Assembly (NCBI RefSeq): GCF_009617755.1 | Contig: NZ_BGZH01000001.1 | Location: 1,240,001 to 1,304,000, forward strand | Reading direction: 5' to 3' | Source: Marinobacter salsuginis | GTDB taxonomy: Bacteria; Pseudomonadota; Gammaproteobacteria; Pseudomonadales; Oleiphilaceae | DNA length: 64,000 bases | In this document: piece after piece, positions 33,277-43,306 of the stretch | Position numbering within the stretch: position 1 is the stretch's first letter | How the letters are laid out: each line of letters starts with the position of its first letter | Notes under the pieces: generated by a model | Databases searched by the model: none | What the model saw: the letters and a program-made list of their open reading frames with translations, nothing else | Told to the model about the DNA's origin: nothing | Translations under genes and position numbers: made by a program

Positions 33277-34578
33277 ATGACCGGACATCGTCTGACCAAA
33301 CTTTCTGTGGCCATCGGCCTATCCATTGCCACCTCATCAACACTGGCCAGCCCCCAGTCTTTTATGTCTGCGCGCTCTTTCGCCATGGGCGGCACAGGGG
33401 TGGCGGTTGCAACACCTTCTACAGCGCCCTCGGACAACCCCGCAATGATGGCTGCGGATCACCACAGCTGGCAGGATGATTTCGGGCTGATGCTGCCCTC
33501 GGTGAACGCCCGGGCAGCCGATGAAGAAGAAACAGTTGATCAGGTAGACGATATTCAGGATGTGATCACGGATCTGGAATCGCTCGTTTCCGGCTTTGAT
33601 CCGAATAACGACAACCCGGACGCTATACAGGCTGGAGCGGCGGACCTCAGCAATCGCCTGACCGAATTCGACAGGGACACCATGAGAGTGAACGCAGGTC
33701 TTGGATTGGCTCTGGCTGTGCCCGGACAATCCCTTTCTGTTGGCGTATTCACCAATGGTAATCTGACGGCGACGGTTCGTGGTGATGTCTCTGACCAGGA
33801 TATTACCGCCCTCGACAACATTGCCAATGCCGCATCGGCCCAGGACGTGCAAATTGCCGTCGACCAGATCAGCACGAATGGCAACCTGGATCTGACATCG
33901 CAGGGACAGATACTTGCATCCGCCGTCGGGGAAGTGGGCATCAGCTTTGCCCGCTCCTTTGAGCTGCAGAATGGCAACAGCTTCCAGCTGGGCCTTTCAC
34001 CGAAATACGTTGAACTGCGCACGTTCCAGTACACCGAGTCGGTTTCCGGTTTCGAAGATGACGAATTCGATGACGACCAGTATCAGACCGAAAAGAGTGG
34101 GTTCAACGTGGACGTTGGTGCAGCCTACAGCTTCGGTGACTCCAATCAGTGGAACACAGGTATTTTTGTTAAAAACCTGATCCCCATGGAACTGGACTCC
34201 GCCGCCAGCCGGCCGCTGCTGGGAGAGGAAGTTCGTACACTGAAGCTCGACCCGATGGTTACAGCTGGCATTGCTCACAAGAGCGAATACCATGTAGTTA
34301 CTGCAGAAATTGACCTGACCAAGAAGGAAGCCTTTGGCTTCGAGGACGACACCCAGTGGGCAGCCCTCGGCGCCGAATTCGATGCCTTCCGTTACGCGCA
34401 GCTTCGGTTTGGCGTTCGCCACAACATGGCCAGCAACGATGACAACGACGGCATTGAAGAGAAAACCCAGTTCACCGCCGGTCTTGGCCTGAACATTGTT
34501 GGCGTCCGCCTTGATCTCGGCGCCCTCTACAGCGATGCGGATGTGGGCGCAGCCCTGGAGCTTGGCACCGCGTTCTGA
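33277..34578 (+). CDS. TraF-type (TraF_2) outer-membrane beta-barrel protein
   Basis: Predicted outer-membrane protein of 433 residues with a signal peptide ending near STLAS. The mature start PQSFMSARSFAMGGTGVAVA and SDNPAMMA is typical of the TraF_2/FadL-like barrel group, followed by amphipathic strands to a C-terminal Phe (ELGTAF). Annotation as a conjugal transfer protein is by name only; no conjugation genes are nearby, and a porin-like or hydrophobic-substrate channel is as likely. The ATG follows ACAGGA; a nine-codon longer frame has no ribosome site. Confidence 0.8.
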   Translation: MTGHRLTKLSVAIGLSIATSSTLASPQSFMSARSFAMGGTGVAVATPSTAPSDNPAMMAADHHSWQDDFGLMLPSVNARAADEEETVDQVDDIQDVITDLESLVSGFDPNNDNPDAIQAGAADLSNRLTEFDRDTMRVNAGLGLALAVPGQSLSVGVFTNGNLTATVRGDVSDQDITALDNIANAASAQDVQIAVDQISTNGNLDLTSQGQILASAVGEVGISFARSFELQNGNSFQLGLSPKYVELRTFQYTESVSGFEDDEFDDDQYQTEKSGFNVDVGAAYSFGDSNQWNTGIFVKNLIPMELDSAASRPLLGEEVRTLKLDPMVTAGIAHKSEYHVVTAEIDLTKKEAFGFEDDTQWAALGAEFDAFRYAQLRFGVRHNMASNDDNDGIEEKTQFTAGLGLNIVGVRLDLGALYSDADVGAALELGTAF

Positions 34579-34634
34579 TCAAAAACTGAAAGAGGAAGCA
34601 GATGAAGGTTTGATCTGCCTCCAACTTCCGATTA

Positions 34635-34669
34635 AAGCCCGCCCATGGCTATCACGGGCGGGCTTTTTT
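34635..34669 (+). terminator. Rho-independent terminator of the TraF-type gene
   Basis: Perfect 10-bp stem AAGCCCGCCC/GGGCGGGCTT with an 11-nt loop, followed by more T to 34669. Confidence 0.9.
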
Positions 34670-34756
34670 ATGGCCTGTCGTGTTACAGGTTTGCCTGCCC
34701 TGCCCTGGAACCGGATAATCCACCGACACACTCCCCCGAAAGGAATCAGACATTCC

Positions 34757-35878
34757 ATGCAGGCCTATCTGGTTGGCGGTGCCGTTCGTGACGAATTACT
34801 CGGCCTTGAGGTCAAGGACCGGGACTGGGTGGTGGTCGGCGCGACACCAAAGGAAATGCTTGCCAAGGGGTTCAAACAGGTGGGCGCGGACTTTCCGGTC
34901 TTTCTGCACCCCCGCACCCGGGAAGAATATGCCCTGGCTCGCACCGAACGCAAAGAGGGGCGCGGCTACCACGGTTTTACTGTTTATAGCGCACCGGATG
35001 TCACCCTCGAGCAGGACTTGCGGCGACGGGATCTGACCATCAATGCGATAGCCAAAACCGAAGACGGCGCCTTGGTGGACCCCTTCAAGGGCCGAAGCGA
35101 TATAAAAGATCGCAAGCTCCGCCATGTCTCGGAAGCCTTCGCCGAAGACCCCCTGAGAATTCTTCGCACCGCCCGGTTCGCAGCCCGCTTTCAGCCACTT
35201 GGATTCAGCGTGTGCGATCAGACCATGGGCCTGATGAAGCAAATGGTGGCTAGCGGAGAAGTGGATCACCTGGTTCCGGAACGGGTCTGGCAGGAATTTC
35301 AGCGGGCACTGCATGAAAAGGCGCCCCGGGCCTTTTTCGACGTTCTCCGGGACTGCGGGGCCCTGGAGGTACTCATTCCGGAACTGGCACCCGAAAAGGT
35401 GTTTCAACTTGCGATCGCGGCGCTTGGCTGTGTCCAGAACCAATCTGACGCCCAGACGGAAGAACGCTTTGCCGCCCTGCTTTCCCCCCTGGATGACTCT
35501 GCAGCCGTGGCACGAGCCAAGGCACTGAAAGCCCCAAATGATTGCCAGAACCTGGCGCGACTGGTTACAGCCTTCAAGCCACAAATCAGGAACATCGATG
35601 CTCAGCACCCTGAAGCCGAAGCCTTGCTGGACCTGCTGGACCAGGCGGACTTCTGGCGCCGCCCGGAACGTTTTTCGCAACTGATGAACGTGCTCGAATG
35701 CGCCCTTCCCGGCGAGTCGGGCCCACTGAACCTGCTTCGAACCGCCTCTGGGGCCGCTACCGGTGTTGACCCAAAAACTCTCCTCGCCCGGGGCTACAAA
35801 GGCAAGGAGCTGGGCAGCGCAATCCGGACTGAGCGCCTGAAACGTATCGGCGATGCCATCGCCCCGACCAACCACTGA
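34757..35878 (+). CDS. cca: CCA-adding tRNA nucleotidyltransferase without a clear HD domain
   Basis: Adds or repairs the CCA end of tRNAs. The class II catalytic core is intact: YLVGGAVRDELLG, the metal-binding DRDW, RRDLTINAIA and EDPLRILRTARFAARF. The protein is 373 residues, shorter than E. coli Cca (412), and the C-terminal region shows no HD (HxxH...HD) motif; where E. coli has CHDLGK it reads LLSPLDD. The phosphohydrolase activity is therefore probably lost. The ATG at MQAYLVGG follows AGGA; longer frames run through the terminator. The reductase gene follows after 9 bp. Confidence 0.94.
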   Translation: MQAYLVGGAVRDELLGLEVKDRDWVVVGATPKEMLAKGFKQVGADFPVFLHPRTREEYALARTERKEGRGYHGFTVYSAPDVTLEQDLRRRDLTINAIAKTEDGALVDPFKGRSDIKDRKLRHVSEAFAEDPLRILRTARFAARFQPLGFSVCDQTMGLMKQMVASGEVDHLVPERVWQEFQRALHEKAPRAFFDVLRDCGALEVLIPELAPEKVFQLAIAALGCVQNQSDAQTEERFAALLSPLDDSAAVARAKALKAPNDCQNLARLVTAFKPQIRNIDAQHPEAEALLDLLDQADFWRRPERFSQLMNVLECALPGESGPLNLLRTASGAATGVDPKTLLARGYKGKELGSAIRTERLKRIGDAIAPTNH

Positions 35879-35887
35879 GGAGTCACC

Positions 35888-36634
35888 ATGCCGTCCACAA
35901 CACCCGTTGCCCTGGTCACCGGCGCAGCCCACCGTCTTGGCGCACAGACGGCCCGGACACTTCACGAAAGAGGCTGGAACCTGGTGATTCACTATCGGAG
36001 CCGTGAAGAGCAGGCGAACTCACTGATTGCGCAGATGAACCGCCAGAGGCCAGACTCCGCCTGTGCTCTTCAGGCGGATCTGAGCCAGACAGCCGAGATA
36101 GCCCGGTTGGCCCGTGATGCCGTCGAACACTTGGGCCGACTGGACGCGTTGGTGAACAATGCATCGGTGTTCTACCCCACCCCGACCGGGGACGCCACCG
36201 AAGACGACTGGGACACCATCCTGAATACCAATCTCAGAGCCCCTTTCTTTCTGGTGCAGGCGTGTCTTGCTGAACTGCGTCAAAATCGAGGCTGTGTGGT
36301 GAACATGATCGATATCTACAGCGAAAGACCTATCGACGACCACCCGTTGTACTGCGCCAGCAAAGCCGGCCTCGCCGCCCTGACACGCTCCTGGGCGAAA
36401 GACCTGGCACCGGACGTGCGGGTGAACGGTGTATCACCGGGCGCAATCCTCTGGCCCGAGGGCGAGGCCGAAATGGACGAGACCGCGCAGCAGGCGATTC
36501 TCCAGAAGACCCCACTGGCCCGCACAGGGAATCCTGATGATATTGCCCATACCATCGCATTCCTGGTCTGCGATGCGCCTTTCATCACCGGTCAGGTTAT
36601 CGCCGTGGATGGTGGCCGAAGCCTGAACATGTAA
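35888..36634 (+). CDS. Pteridine reductase-like short-chain dehydrogenase
   Basis: NADPH-dependent SDR of 248 residues. The cofactor motif is TGAAHRLG, with the Arg of the TGxxxRxG type typical of pteridine reductases, so reduction of biopterin or dihydrofolate-type substrates is likely (FolM-like). [10 protein letters not shown], the catalytic Tyr and Lys in YCASKAG and the C-terminal [16 protein letters not shown] complete the family. In place of the usual catalytic Ser before the Tyr is [10 protein letters not shown], as in PTR1-type enzymes. It follows cca with a GAGGAG ribosome site and is likely co-transcribed. Confidence 0.87.
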   Translation: MPSTTPVALVTGAAHRLGAQTARTLHERGWNLVIHYRSREEQANSLIAQMNRQRPDSACALQADLSQTAEIARLARDAVEHLGRLDALVNNASVFYPTPTGDATEDDWDTILNTNLRAPFFLVQACLAELRQNRGCVVNMIDIYSERPIDDHPLYCASKAGLAALTRSWAKDLAPDVRVNGVSPGAILWPEGEAEMDETAQQAILQKTPLARTGNPDDIAHTIAFLVCDAPFITGQVIAVDGGRSLNM

Positions 36635-36761
36635 TCCAGACAGTGGCCTCCAAGGCTGCCCACTTTGGCCGGGCGAAGCTTTCCGGATACAATGCCGGCA
36701 GATTTCAATCCTGCACGCGCCGGACCTAATTCCCCGCGTGCCTCTGATCCGGAGATTTCCC

Positions 36762-37940
36762 ATGCGTGATGTCGTTATTGTTGCCGCCCGCCGTACTGCT
36801 ATCGGAACCTTTGGCGGAGGTCTCTCCAGCCTGAGCGCAGACCAGCTGGGAACCGCTGTGATCAAGGCAATCCTTGAAGAAACCGGCGTCGCCGGCGACC
36901 AGATCAACGAAGTGGTGCTCGGCCAGGTGCTGACCGCCGGTTGCGGCCAGAACCCGGCTCGCCAGTCTGCCATCAACGCCGGCATTCCTGCCTCCGTACC
37001 CGCAATGACCATCAACAAGGTCTGCGGTTCCGGCCTGAAGGCCGTGCATATGGCGGTACAGGCGATTCGCTGCGGCGACGCCGAACTGATGATTGCCGGC
37101 GGCCAGGAAAGCATGAGCCAGGCGCCGCACGTGTTGCCTAACAGCCGCAACGGCCAGCGTATGGGCAACTGGTCCATGGTGGATACCATGATCAAGGACG
37201 GCCTTTGGGATGCCTTCAACGATTACCATATGGGCATTACCGCCGAGAACATCGTCGAGAAATACGGTATCAGCCGTGACGAACAGGACGAGTTTGCTGC
37301 AGCGTCCCAGCAGAAAGCCGCAGCAGCCCGCAATGCCGGCTACTTCGATGGCCAGATTGTTCCGGTCTCCATCCCCCAGCGCAAAGGTGACCCGATCGTG
37401 GTAGACCGCGATGAAGGGCCGCGCGATGGCGTGACCGCCGAGAGCCTGGGTAACCTGCGTGCAGCGTTCAAGAAGGACGGCACGGTGACCGCCGGCAACG
37501 CCTCCTCCCTGAACGATGGCGCCGCCGCCGTGATGGTCTGCAGTGCCGAAAAGGCAAAAGAGCTGGGACTGACTCCGATTGCCACCATCAAGGCCCATGC
37601 CAACGCCGGCGTGGACCCGACAATCATGGGCACCGGCCCGATCCCTGCCAGCCAGCGCTGCCTGAAACTCGCAGGCTGGAGCGTGGATGACCTGGACCTG
37701 GTGGAAGCCAACGAAGCCTTTGCCGCCCAGGCCATTTCCGTCAATCGCGACATGGGCTGGGATACCAGCAAGGTAAACGTGAATGGCGGCGCCATTGCCC
37801 TGGGCCATCCCATCGGCGCCTCCGGCTGTCGTATCCTGGTCTCCCTGCTGCATGAAATGGTTCGCCGCGACGCTCACAAAGGTCTGGCCACACTGTGCAT
37901 CGGTGGCGGCATGGGCGTTGCCCTGGCTGTCGAGCGCTAA
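36762..37940 (+). CDS. Acetyl-CoA C-acetyltransferase (thiolase)
   Basis: Biosynthetic or degradative thiolase of 392 residues that condenses two acetyl-CoA or splits acetoacetyl-CoA. The nucleophile is C88 in [12 protein letters not shown]; the other residues are His in [15 protein letters not shown] (about 348) and Cys in LCIGGGMG (about 378). Length and motifs fit the PhaA/AtoB group. GGAG precedes the ATG. No phaB or phaC is beside it, so the pathway cannot be fixed. trmL begins 5 bp after its stop. Confidence 0.94.
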   Translation: MRDVVIVAARRTAIGTFGGGLSSLSADQLGTAVIKAILEETGVAGDQINEVVLGQVLTAGCGQNPARQSAINAGIPASVPAMTINKVCGSGLKAVHMAVQAIRCGDAELMIAGGQESMSQAPHVLPNSRNGQRMGNWSMVDTMIKDGLWDAFNDYHMGITAENIVEKYGISRDEQDEFAAASQQKAAAARNAGYFDGQIVPVSIPQRKGDPIVVDRDEGPRDGVTAESLGNLRAAFKKDGTVTAGNASSLNDGAAAVMVCSAEKAKELGLTPIATIKAHANAGVDPTIMGTGPIPASQRCLKLAGWSVDDLDLVEANEAFAAQAISVNRDMGWDTSKVNVNGGAIALGHPIGASGCRILVSLLHEMVRRDAHKGLATLCIGGGMGVALAVER

Positions 37941-37945
37941 GCTTC

Positions 37946-38410
37946 ATGCTCCACGTGGTGCTGTACGAGCCGGAGATACCGCCGAATACCGGCAATATTA
38001 TCCGGCTGTGCGCCAACACCGGTTGTCAGCTGCATCTGATTGAACCGCTGGGTTTTAACCTGGAAGACAAGCAGATGCGGCGGGCCGGGCTGGATTACAG
38101 CGAATACGCGTCGGTAAGGATTCACCGGAATTACCGGGACTTTCTCGCCAGCGAGCGACCGCAACGCCTGTTCGGCCTGACCACCAAAGGCAGCACTCAC
38201 TACCATCAGGTGCAGTATCAGGAAGGCGACTACCTGATGTTCGGCCCGGAAACCCGTGGCCTCCCTGCTGAGGTTCGCGAAGGCCTGCAGCCCGAGCATC
38301 GCCTGCGGGTTCCCATGCAGCCGGAGAGCCGCAGCCTGAACCTTTCCAACACCGCGGCCCTGGTGGTTTACGAGGCCTGGCGGCAACTGGGATTCCAGGG
38401 CGCGGTGTAG
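37946..38410 (+). CDS. trmL: tRNA (cytidine(34)-2'-O)-methyltransferase TrmL
   Basis: SPOUT-class methyltransferase of 154 residues acting on the wobble nucleotide of tRNA-Leu isoacceptors. The knotted SAM site is visible in [31 protein letters not shown] and the C-terminal [22 protein letters not shown] (in two parts: [10 protein letters not shown] and AALVVYEAW). The ATG 5 bp after the thiolase stop begins the beta-1 strand; an upstream ATG inside the thiolase frame is a shadow. Its 3' end overlaps the 3' end of hmuV on the other strand by 43 bp. Confidence 0.94.
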   Translation: MLHVVLYEPEIPPNTGNIIRLCANTGCQLHLIEPLGFNLEDKQMRRAGLDYSEYASVRIHRNYRDFLASERPQRLFGLTTKGSTHYHQVQYQEGDYLMFGPETRGLPAEVREGLQPEHRLRVPMQPESRSLNLSNTAALVVYEAWRQLGFQGAV

Positions 38411-39189
38411 GTGCCCGAGAGCCCGCTGCGCCGTGGCACCACCATCGGGTAGCCCTCCTCAAGCTCCACAACCCGTGCGGCAAAGCCGTAAACCGTTTCA
38501 AGCAGGTCAGGCGTGAGCACTTCCCACGCAGAGCCCTCCTGAACAAGATGGCCCGCCTTCATCAACAGCAGCCGATCTGCAAACTGGGCCGCCAGATTCA
38601 GATCGTGGACAACCGCCAGAACCGCCACACCCTCTTCTTTGGCCAGACGTCGGACCAGATCCAGCACCAATTGCTGATGGGCCGGGTCCAGGGCGGAGGT
38701 GCATTCGTCCAGCAACAACAACCGGTCGCCCGGGCTGTCGATGATCTGGGCCAGCACCCGTGCCAGCTGCAACCGCTGCTGCTCACCTCCGGACAGGCCC
38801 GGGACGAGCCGATGCCTCAGGTGAGCAATATCCAGTTCGTTCAGCAACCGATCCACCGCCGGATCACTGCCACGCCGGGCCGCTCCGGGGCGCCCCAGCT
38901 GCACCACCTCCTCGACCGTTAGCGGGAAATTCACCTCCACCCGCTGGGGCATGACGGCGCGTTGACGGGCCAACCGCTCCGGGCGCCAATACCCGAGTTC
39001 CCGCCCGGAAAGCATCACCTTGCCGATGTAGGGCAGATCGCCGCTGATGGCCTTGAGCAAGGTCGACTTGCCGGCGCCGTTCGGGCCCAGGAGCATCAAC
39101 AGCTCCCCTGCAGCCAACTGACAATCCATGCCGTGGACAATCCGTGATCGCTCAACGGATATTTGGACATTGTTTACGCAGAGAACCAT
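38368..39189 (-). CDS. hmuV: Haem ABC transporter ATPase HmuV
   Basis: ATP-binding subunit of a haem importer, 273 residues. Walker [10 protein letters not shown], signature [17 protein letters not shown], Walker [15 protein letters not shown] and switch His [10 protein letters not shown] are intact. The order hmuT-hmuU-hmuV with ATGA overlap to hmuU marks it as the last gene of the haem operon. It overlaps trmL convergently by 43 bp, so its C-terminal 14 residues ([14 protein letters not shown]) are encoded inside trmL. The operon has no clear terminator. Confidence 0.94.
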   Translation of the reverse strand: MVLCVNNVQISVERSRIVHGMDCQLAAGELLMLLGPNGAGKSTLLKAISGDLPYIGKVMLSGRELGYWRPERLARQRAVMPQRVEVNFPLTVEEVVQLGRPGAARRGSDPAVDRLLNELDIAHLRHRLVPGLSGGEQQRLQLARVLAQIIDSPGDRLLLLDECTSALDPAHQQLVLDLVRRLAKEEGVAVLAVVHDLNLAAQFADRLLLMKAGHLVQEGSAWEVLTPDLLETVYGFAARVVELEEGYPMVVPRRSGLSGTYTAPWNPSCRQAS

Positions 39190-40226
39190 CAGATAACCTT
39201 TGTTCTCAACAGAAGCGCCAGGAAGAAGGGGCCGCCGATCAGCGCCATCATCAGGCCAATGGGAAGTTCCGCCGGCGCTACAACCACCCTTGCCAGGGAA
39301 TCCGCCGCCACCAGAAGTGTGCCGCCCACAAGGGCACTGAGGGGTAACACCACCCGATGACTGGCACCAAGTAACTGGCGAACCAGGTGGGGCACCACCA
39401 GCCCGACAAACCCGATCAGCCCACTGACCGCAACGGCCGCTCCAACACCCAGACCTACAACCAGAATGGCGACTTTCTTGACGGTATCGGTGCGATAGCC
39501 CAGGTGCCCGACCACGGATTCGCCGAGCAAAAACGCATCCAATGGACGGGCCAGAAGCGGAGCAGCCAATAACGCCAACAGCATGAACGGAGCCCCAACC
39601 AGCAAGTCATCCCAGCCGGCATGACCGAGACTGCCCATGGTCCAGAACGTCAGCGAACGCAGCTCCTCGTCATTGGCATAGAAAGCCAGCAATCCGGTGG
39701 CGGCGCCTGCTACGGCGTTAATTGCGATCCCCGCCAGTAGCAGAGTTGCCACGGAGGTCTGGCCCGAGCGGTTGGCAATGCGCCAGGCCAGCAACACCGT
39801 ACCGCTGCCCCCAAGAAACGCGGCGATGGGTAAGGCCCATTCACCGGTCATGGCCAGCCAACCGCCAAGCCAGGTATTACCCAGCACGATCACCGCAATG
39901 GCCGCCAGGGAAGCGCCGGCGGAGACCCCGATCAGCCCCGGGTCGGCCAGAGGGTTGCGAAACAGTCCCTGCAGCAGGGCCCCAGAGACTGCCAGCACCG
40001 CTCCAACCAGAAAGCCGAGCAAAAATCTCGGCATCCGTACTTCCAGCAGCACCATCGAAGCCACCGGATCGCTCGCTTCCCGACCGGTGATCACGCTCAA
40101 GATATCGGTGAATGCCAGTGGATAGGCGCCACTGGTAACGGACACCAGAGCAACGAGCACGGCGGCCAGTAACCCGACCACCAGTGACGGCGTAAAACCG
40201 AACCGGCCCGCGGCGTCACGAATCAT
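39189..40226 (-). CDS. hmuU: Haem ABC transporter permease HmuU
   Basis: Inner-membrane permease of the FecCD/BtuC family, 345 residues with about ten helices. Marks are RMPRFLLGFLVGAVLAVSGA near the first coupling region, GLIGVSAGASLAA and FVGLVVPHLVRQLLGASHR near the C-terminus. The start overlaps hmuT by 11 bp and the stop overlaps hmuV by an ATGA, so translation is coupled. It moves haem delivered by HmuT across the inner membrane. Confidence 0.94.
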   Translation of the reverse strand: MIRDAAGRFGFTPSLVVGLLAAVLVALVSVTSGAYPLAFTDILSVITGREASDPVASMVLLEVRMPRFLLGFLVGAVLAVSGALLQGLFRNPLADPGLIGVSAGASLAAIAVIVLGNTWLGGWLAMTGEWALPIAAFLGGSGTVLLAWRIANRSGQTSVATLLLAGIAINAVAGAATGLLAFYANDEELRSLTFWTMGSLGHAGWDDLLVGAPFMLLALLAAPLLARPLDAFLLGESVVGHLGYRTDTVKKVAILVVGLGVGAAVAVSGLIGFVGLVVPHLVRQLLGASHRVVLPLSALVGGTLLVAADSLARVVVAPAELPIGLMMALIGGPFFLALLLRTKVI

Positions 40227-41070
40227 TGGCTGACACGTTCGAGGATGCCGGCAATACTTCGTTTACCGCAGCCATGGCATCGGGCAGCCTCGGGCCAAAC
40301 CCCAGCAACAGCATTCCGTCTGCTACCAGCCGGTGCCCGCTCTGCCAGGCGTCGAGACGCTCTACCTCCGGCCAGGAACCGATGGCAAACTGGCCCGGCG
40401 TAGACTCGGCAATCACAATGGCATCCGGTTGGGAAGCCAGGACGGCCTCCCGATTGACCGGCTTATAGCCCTTCAGGCCGGACACCGCATTGTCCGCGCC
40501 AACGGTATCCAGCAGTGCTGAAGCAGCGGTTTCTTCGCCCGCCAGCATCACCGAGTGATTGCCAGCCGCAAGAATGAACAGCACCTTCGGCCGGCTTCCC
40601 CGGGATTGCGATGCCTGCTGGATACGGTTGATCTGCAACCGGAGCTCGGAGGCCAGGGTCTGTGCCCGCTCCTGTTGGCCCAGCAATTCACCCACGGTAA
40701 CAATGCGCTCCAACGCAGCATCCGGTGTTCTTGCCGACGACAGTTTCTCGACCTGAACACCCGCCCTGGCCAGTCGCTCCAGGTTTTCTTCCGGAGCGGC
40801 CTGCTCGGAGGTAATCAGCAGATCGGGCTTGAGTGCGAGCACCCCTTCAAAAGGTAACGCCCGCAGGTAGCCAATTTTGGGCAACGAGTCGGTCTGTTCC
40901 GGATAACCGCTGGTGGTGTCCACGCCTACCAGCAACGACTCCAGGCCCAGTCGGTACACAATCTCGGTAATTGCTCCGTCAGCCGTCACAACCCGCGGCG
41001 AATCCCCCGCCTGGGCGGACGACGCGAACGCAGTAGCCAACAGGAACCACCCAAGAACCCTCGATATCAT
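40216..41070 (-). CDS. hmuT: Periplasmic haem-binding protein HmuT
   Basis: Class III periplasmic binding protein of 284 residues with a signal peptide (MISRVLGWFLLATAFASSAQA). Family marks are RVVTADGAITEIVYRLG, GYLRALPFEGVLALKPDLLI and the long connecting helix, with ILAAGNHSVMLAGEETAASA in the second lobe (given here in part). The haem-ligand Tyr is probably among Y39, Y56 and Y68. Its start overlaps hmuS by ATGA. It carries haem from the outer-membrane receptor to HmuUV. Confidence 0.93.
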   Translation of the reverse strand: MISRVLGWFLLATAFASSAQAGDSPRVVTADGAITEIVYRLGLESLLVGVDTTSGYPEQTDSLPKIGYLRALPFEGVLALKPDLLITSEQAAPEENLERLARAGVQVEKLSSARTPDAALERIVTVGELLGQQERAQTLASELRLQINRIQQASQSRGSRPKVLFILAAGNHSVMLAGEETAASALLDTVGADNAVSGLKGYKPVNREAVLASQPDAIVIAESTPGQFAIGSWPEVERLDAWQSGHRLVADGMLLLGFGPRLPDAMAAVNEVLPASSNVSANDS

Positions 41071-42140
41071 GACAAAGCCTCCAGGGTCGCCGCCTGCTCC
41101 CGCCAGAGTTCGGATTCCGGAGTGCCGGGCTTGCGCTCACCAAACACGGTCAATACCAGCTCACCGTCGGCGTTAAAGGCCTCTACTGAGGTGATAATCC
41201 CGTCTGCAGAGGGGCGGCGGACCAGCCACCAGCGCCGGATTGCTTCGGTGTTGGCATGGAGGTTGAAGCCGCTGTCCAGAACGTTCATCCAGGGACCAGT
41301 GCGGCGCAGATTGGCCACCTTGCCCGTGAATATCTGCACGATGCCGGGATTGCCGACGAAGAACATCGCCGGGCACTGATTATCCCGAAGCAGCTCCAGT
41401 AGCCGGTCCAGCACGTTGCCATCGTTACGCTCAAGCTCGGTCGCCCATTCGCCTCTCAGGAGTTCCAGCGCCGTCAAACGATCGGTACCCGCCCGTTTCA
41501 AAAGCGCACCAAAATGATGGACATCCTTGAGTTCCCGCCAGCCCTCTCGGAGAACCTCTGTGTTGACGGCTTCTGGTGCTACCCGTTGAGGAACCGGGCG
41601 CGTGCCCTGAGACTTGAACGGCCTCAGCTCTTGATCGGCGAAGGAATGGACCAGACGCTCCCATGCCTCGCCATCCGTATCGGCAACCCGGTAGATCTTG
41701 TGGACCGCAGCGCCGTACTGATCAAAGAACTGCAGACTCTCCCTTGACCCGGAACGAACCTGTTCCTGCACCTGGTAGCCATAGGCCCAGTGTTTGAAAA
41801 AGACCCGGATATCGATCTCGCCGACGGCCAGCCCCATGGCCCCGGACCTGCCGCTGGTGAAATCCTTGAAGGTGCCGGTAACCTCATGAACCACCTCGTT
41901 GTTGCGGCTCAGAATCATGACCGGCCCGACGCTTTCAATGGCCTTGAGAAGATCCCCGAAACTGTTCTTGAGAGGAATCAGGGCGTCGCCGCCACGCAGC
42001 CGAACCAGCTCCATCTCGCTGACGCCCAGCTTATCGGCCATCTGGCGGATCCTCATGTTTGGCTCTGCTTTTTGCAGTGTCCGCCAGCGCGCTGCGAGCG
42101 ATCCGGTTGCCGTGCCTGTTGCCATCGCTGTCTGTTGCAT
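41067..42140 (-). CDS. hmuS: Hemin-degrading factor HmuS (ChuS/HemS family)
   Basis: Cytoplasmic haem-handling protein of 357 residues, formed of two structurally similar halves as in ChuS/HemS. Seen: GDALIPLKNSFGDLL and LSRNNEVVHEVTG in the first half, QDNQCPAMFFVGNPG-like GNPGIVQIFTGKV and LDSGFNLHANTEAIRRWW in the second; the His in NLHANT and the Arg nearby are the usual haem contacts. The ATG follows AGGAG; a frame 41 codons longer lacks one. The HmuY-like gene ends 4 bp upstream. Confidence 0.92.
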   Translation of the reverse strand: MQQTAMATGTATGSLAARWRTLQKAEPNMRIRQMADKLGVSEMELVRLRGGDALIPLKNSFGDLLKAIESVGPVMILSRNNEVVHEVTGTFKDFTSGRSGAMGLAVGEIDIRVFFKHWAYGYQVQEQVRSGSRESLQFFDQYGAAVHKIYRVADTDGEAWERLVHSFADQELRPFKSQGTRPVPQRVAPEAVNTEVLREGWRELKDVHHFGALLKRAGTDRLTALELLRGEWATELERNDGNVLDRLLELLRDNQCPAMFFVGNPGIVQIFTGKVANLRRTGPWMNVLDSGFNLHANTEAIRRWWLVRRPSADGIITSVEAFNADGELVLTVFGERKPGTPESELWREQAATLEALS

Positions 42141-42144
42141 GGGG

Positions 42145-43269
42145 TTACTCCTGCGCCTGCTGAAGTTCAACCGGCAGCCAGCGCACGGTCGGCTGGCCGC
42201 TGGTTCCGTTCTGGTCGTAGTAACCGACAATCTGTAGCGCCCAGACCATGGACTCCGAATCATCGATATCCGCCTTGATCAGGAAGGTCCGGAAGTTTGG
42301 CCAGATCTTGTGCTGATCGGTCAGGTTGTAGGCGTACCAGGTGTTATCAGTGAATACCCCGCCGGTTGAGTCCGTGTTGTAAAGCTGGGGAACCCCTGGA
42401 TCGCTGTCATTGGCTGCAAGCTCGGTCCAGGTCATCGGATCAGAGGCGCCGCCACTGCCGTTGCCGGACACGCCGCTGTTGGATTTCAGGTACCAGTCGC
42501 GTCCGGAGAAACCGACCCGGACATCCCAGAGGTCGCTGGTCGCGCAATCAACAACAGTGGCCGAATCAAAATCGAAGCACGCATCGCCGCCGTCGTAGCC
42601 TGCGGGCGGCGTGAATGTGACGGGTGTGGCACTGAATTGCGACGCACCGGAGGCCTGCACATCAAACTCCAGCGTGAAATCGTCAATGCCCTGCCCCTCG
42701 CGGGTCGGGAAGTTGAAGTCGACAACCCGCATCCGGGCGAAGCTGTCGCCCTCGGCGGATCGCACCAGATAGCCAACGTCCGCCTGTTCGGAGATGACCC
42801 CGGTAGTGAAATCGTACTGGGACCAGGCGTCGGACGCCCCGAACGCGCTGGCAAAGGCATCCTCTTGCCAGTTTGCCGGTTCCTCGAGGATGCCCAGCAA
42901 ATGCTCCTGCTCGGAGTTGGCGGTGGCGTTGGTAAATACGTTCGGGTCGGGATCCCCGTTACCGTCGTAGAAATCGTCCTGGGCGATGGCCAGGGCACCA
43001 CCAACACGGCCGGTTCCCGACGCACCGCTGTTTACTTTGAAGCTCAACCGGCTGGCAGCGATGTGCCAGTTATCGCCTTCTTCCACCATCGCTCCGGTTT
43101 CCAGATTCAGATAGACCGTCTCCGTAGCCGCGGGCATCAACTGCTCGGAAAAGCTGCTGACATCATCCGCGTCGTCCTGTGCAATGGAGTTGTCACTGCC
43201 TCCGCCACAGGCCGTCAAAGCCAGGGCGGCCAGCACAATGGCCGGGGGTCTGGTATCGAAAAGATCCAT
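42145..43269 (-). CDS. HmuY-family haem-binding lipoprotein, two-domain
   Basis: Predicted outer-membrane lipoprotein of 374 residues, lipobox LTAC (Cys21). It resembles HmuY-family haem-binding proteins, but is about twice their usual length, and the two halves look repeated: VYLNLETGAMVEEGDNWHIA...LSFKVNSGASGTGRVGG (about 52-95) and CFDFDSATVVDCATSDLWDV...WYLKSNSGVSGNGSGG (about 232-280) align. It sits between the TonB receptor and hmuS with GAAGGAGAT before the ATG, so it belongs to the haem operon. HmuY was first known in Bacteroidetes; the family call is from pattern, not a search. Confidence 0.75.
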   Translation of the reverse strand: MDLFDTRPPAIVLAALALTACGGGSDNSIAQDDADDVSSFSEQLMPAATETVYLNLETGAMVEEGDNWHIAASRLSFKVNSGASGTGRVGGALAIAQDDFYDGNGDPDPNVFTNATANSEQEHLLGILEEPANWQEDAFASAFGASDAWSQYDFTTGVISEQADVGYLVRSAEGDSFARMRVVDFNFPTREGQGIDDFTLEFDVQASGASQFSATPVTFTPPAGYDGGDACFDFDSATVVDCATSDLWDVRVGFSGRDWYLKSNSGVSGNGSGGASDPMTWTELAANDSDPGVPQLYNTDSTGGVFTDNTWYAYNLTDQHKIWPNFRTFLIKADIDDSESMVWALQIVGYYDQNGTSGQPTVRWLPVELQQAQE

Positions 43270-43306
43270 GGATATCTCCTTCCTATCGTTTTTTGGTGGT
43301 CAGGCA

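Noticed and set aside
33277..34578. Conjugation function suggested by the TraF name
   Set aside because: No other transfer genes nearby; the protein looks like an outer-membrane barrel of the TraF_2/FadL-like type.
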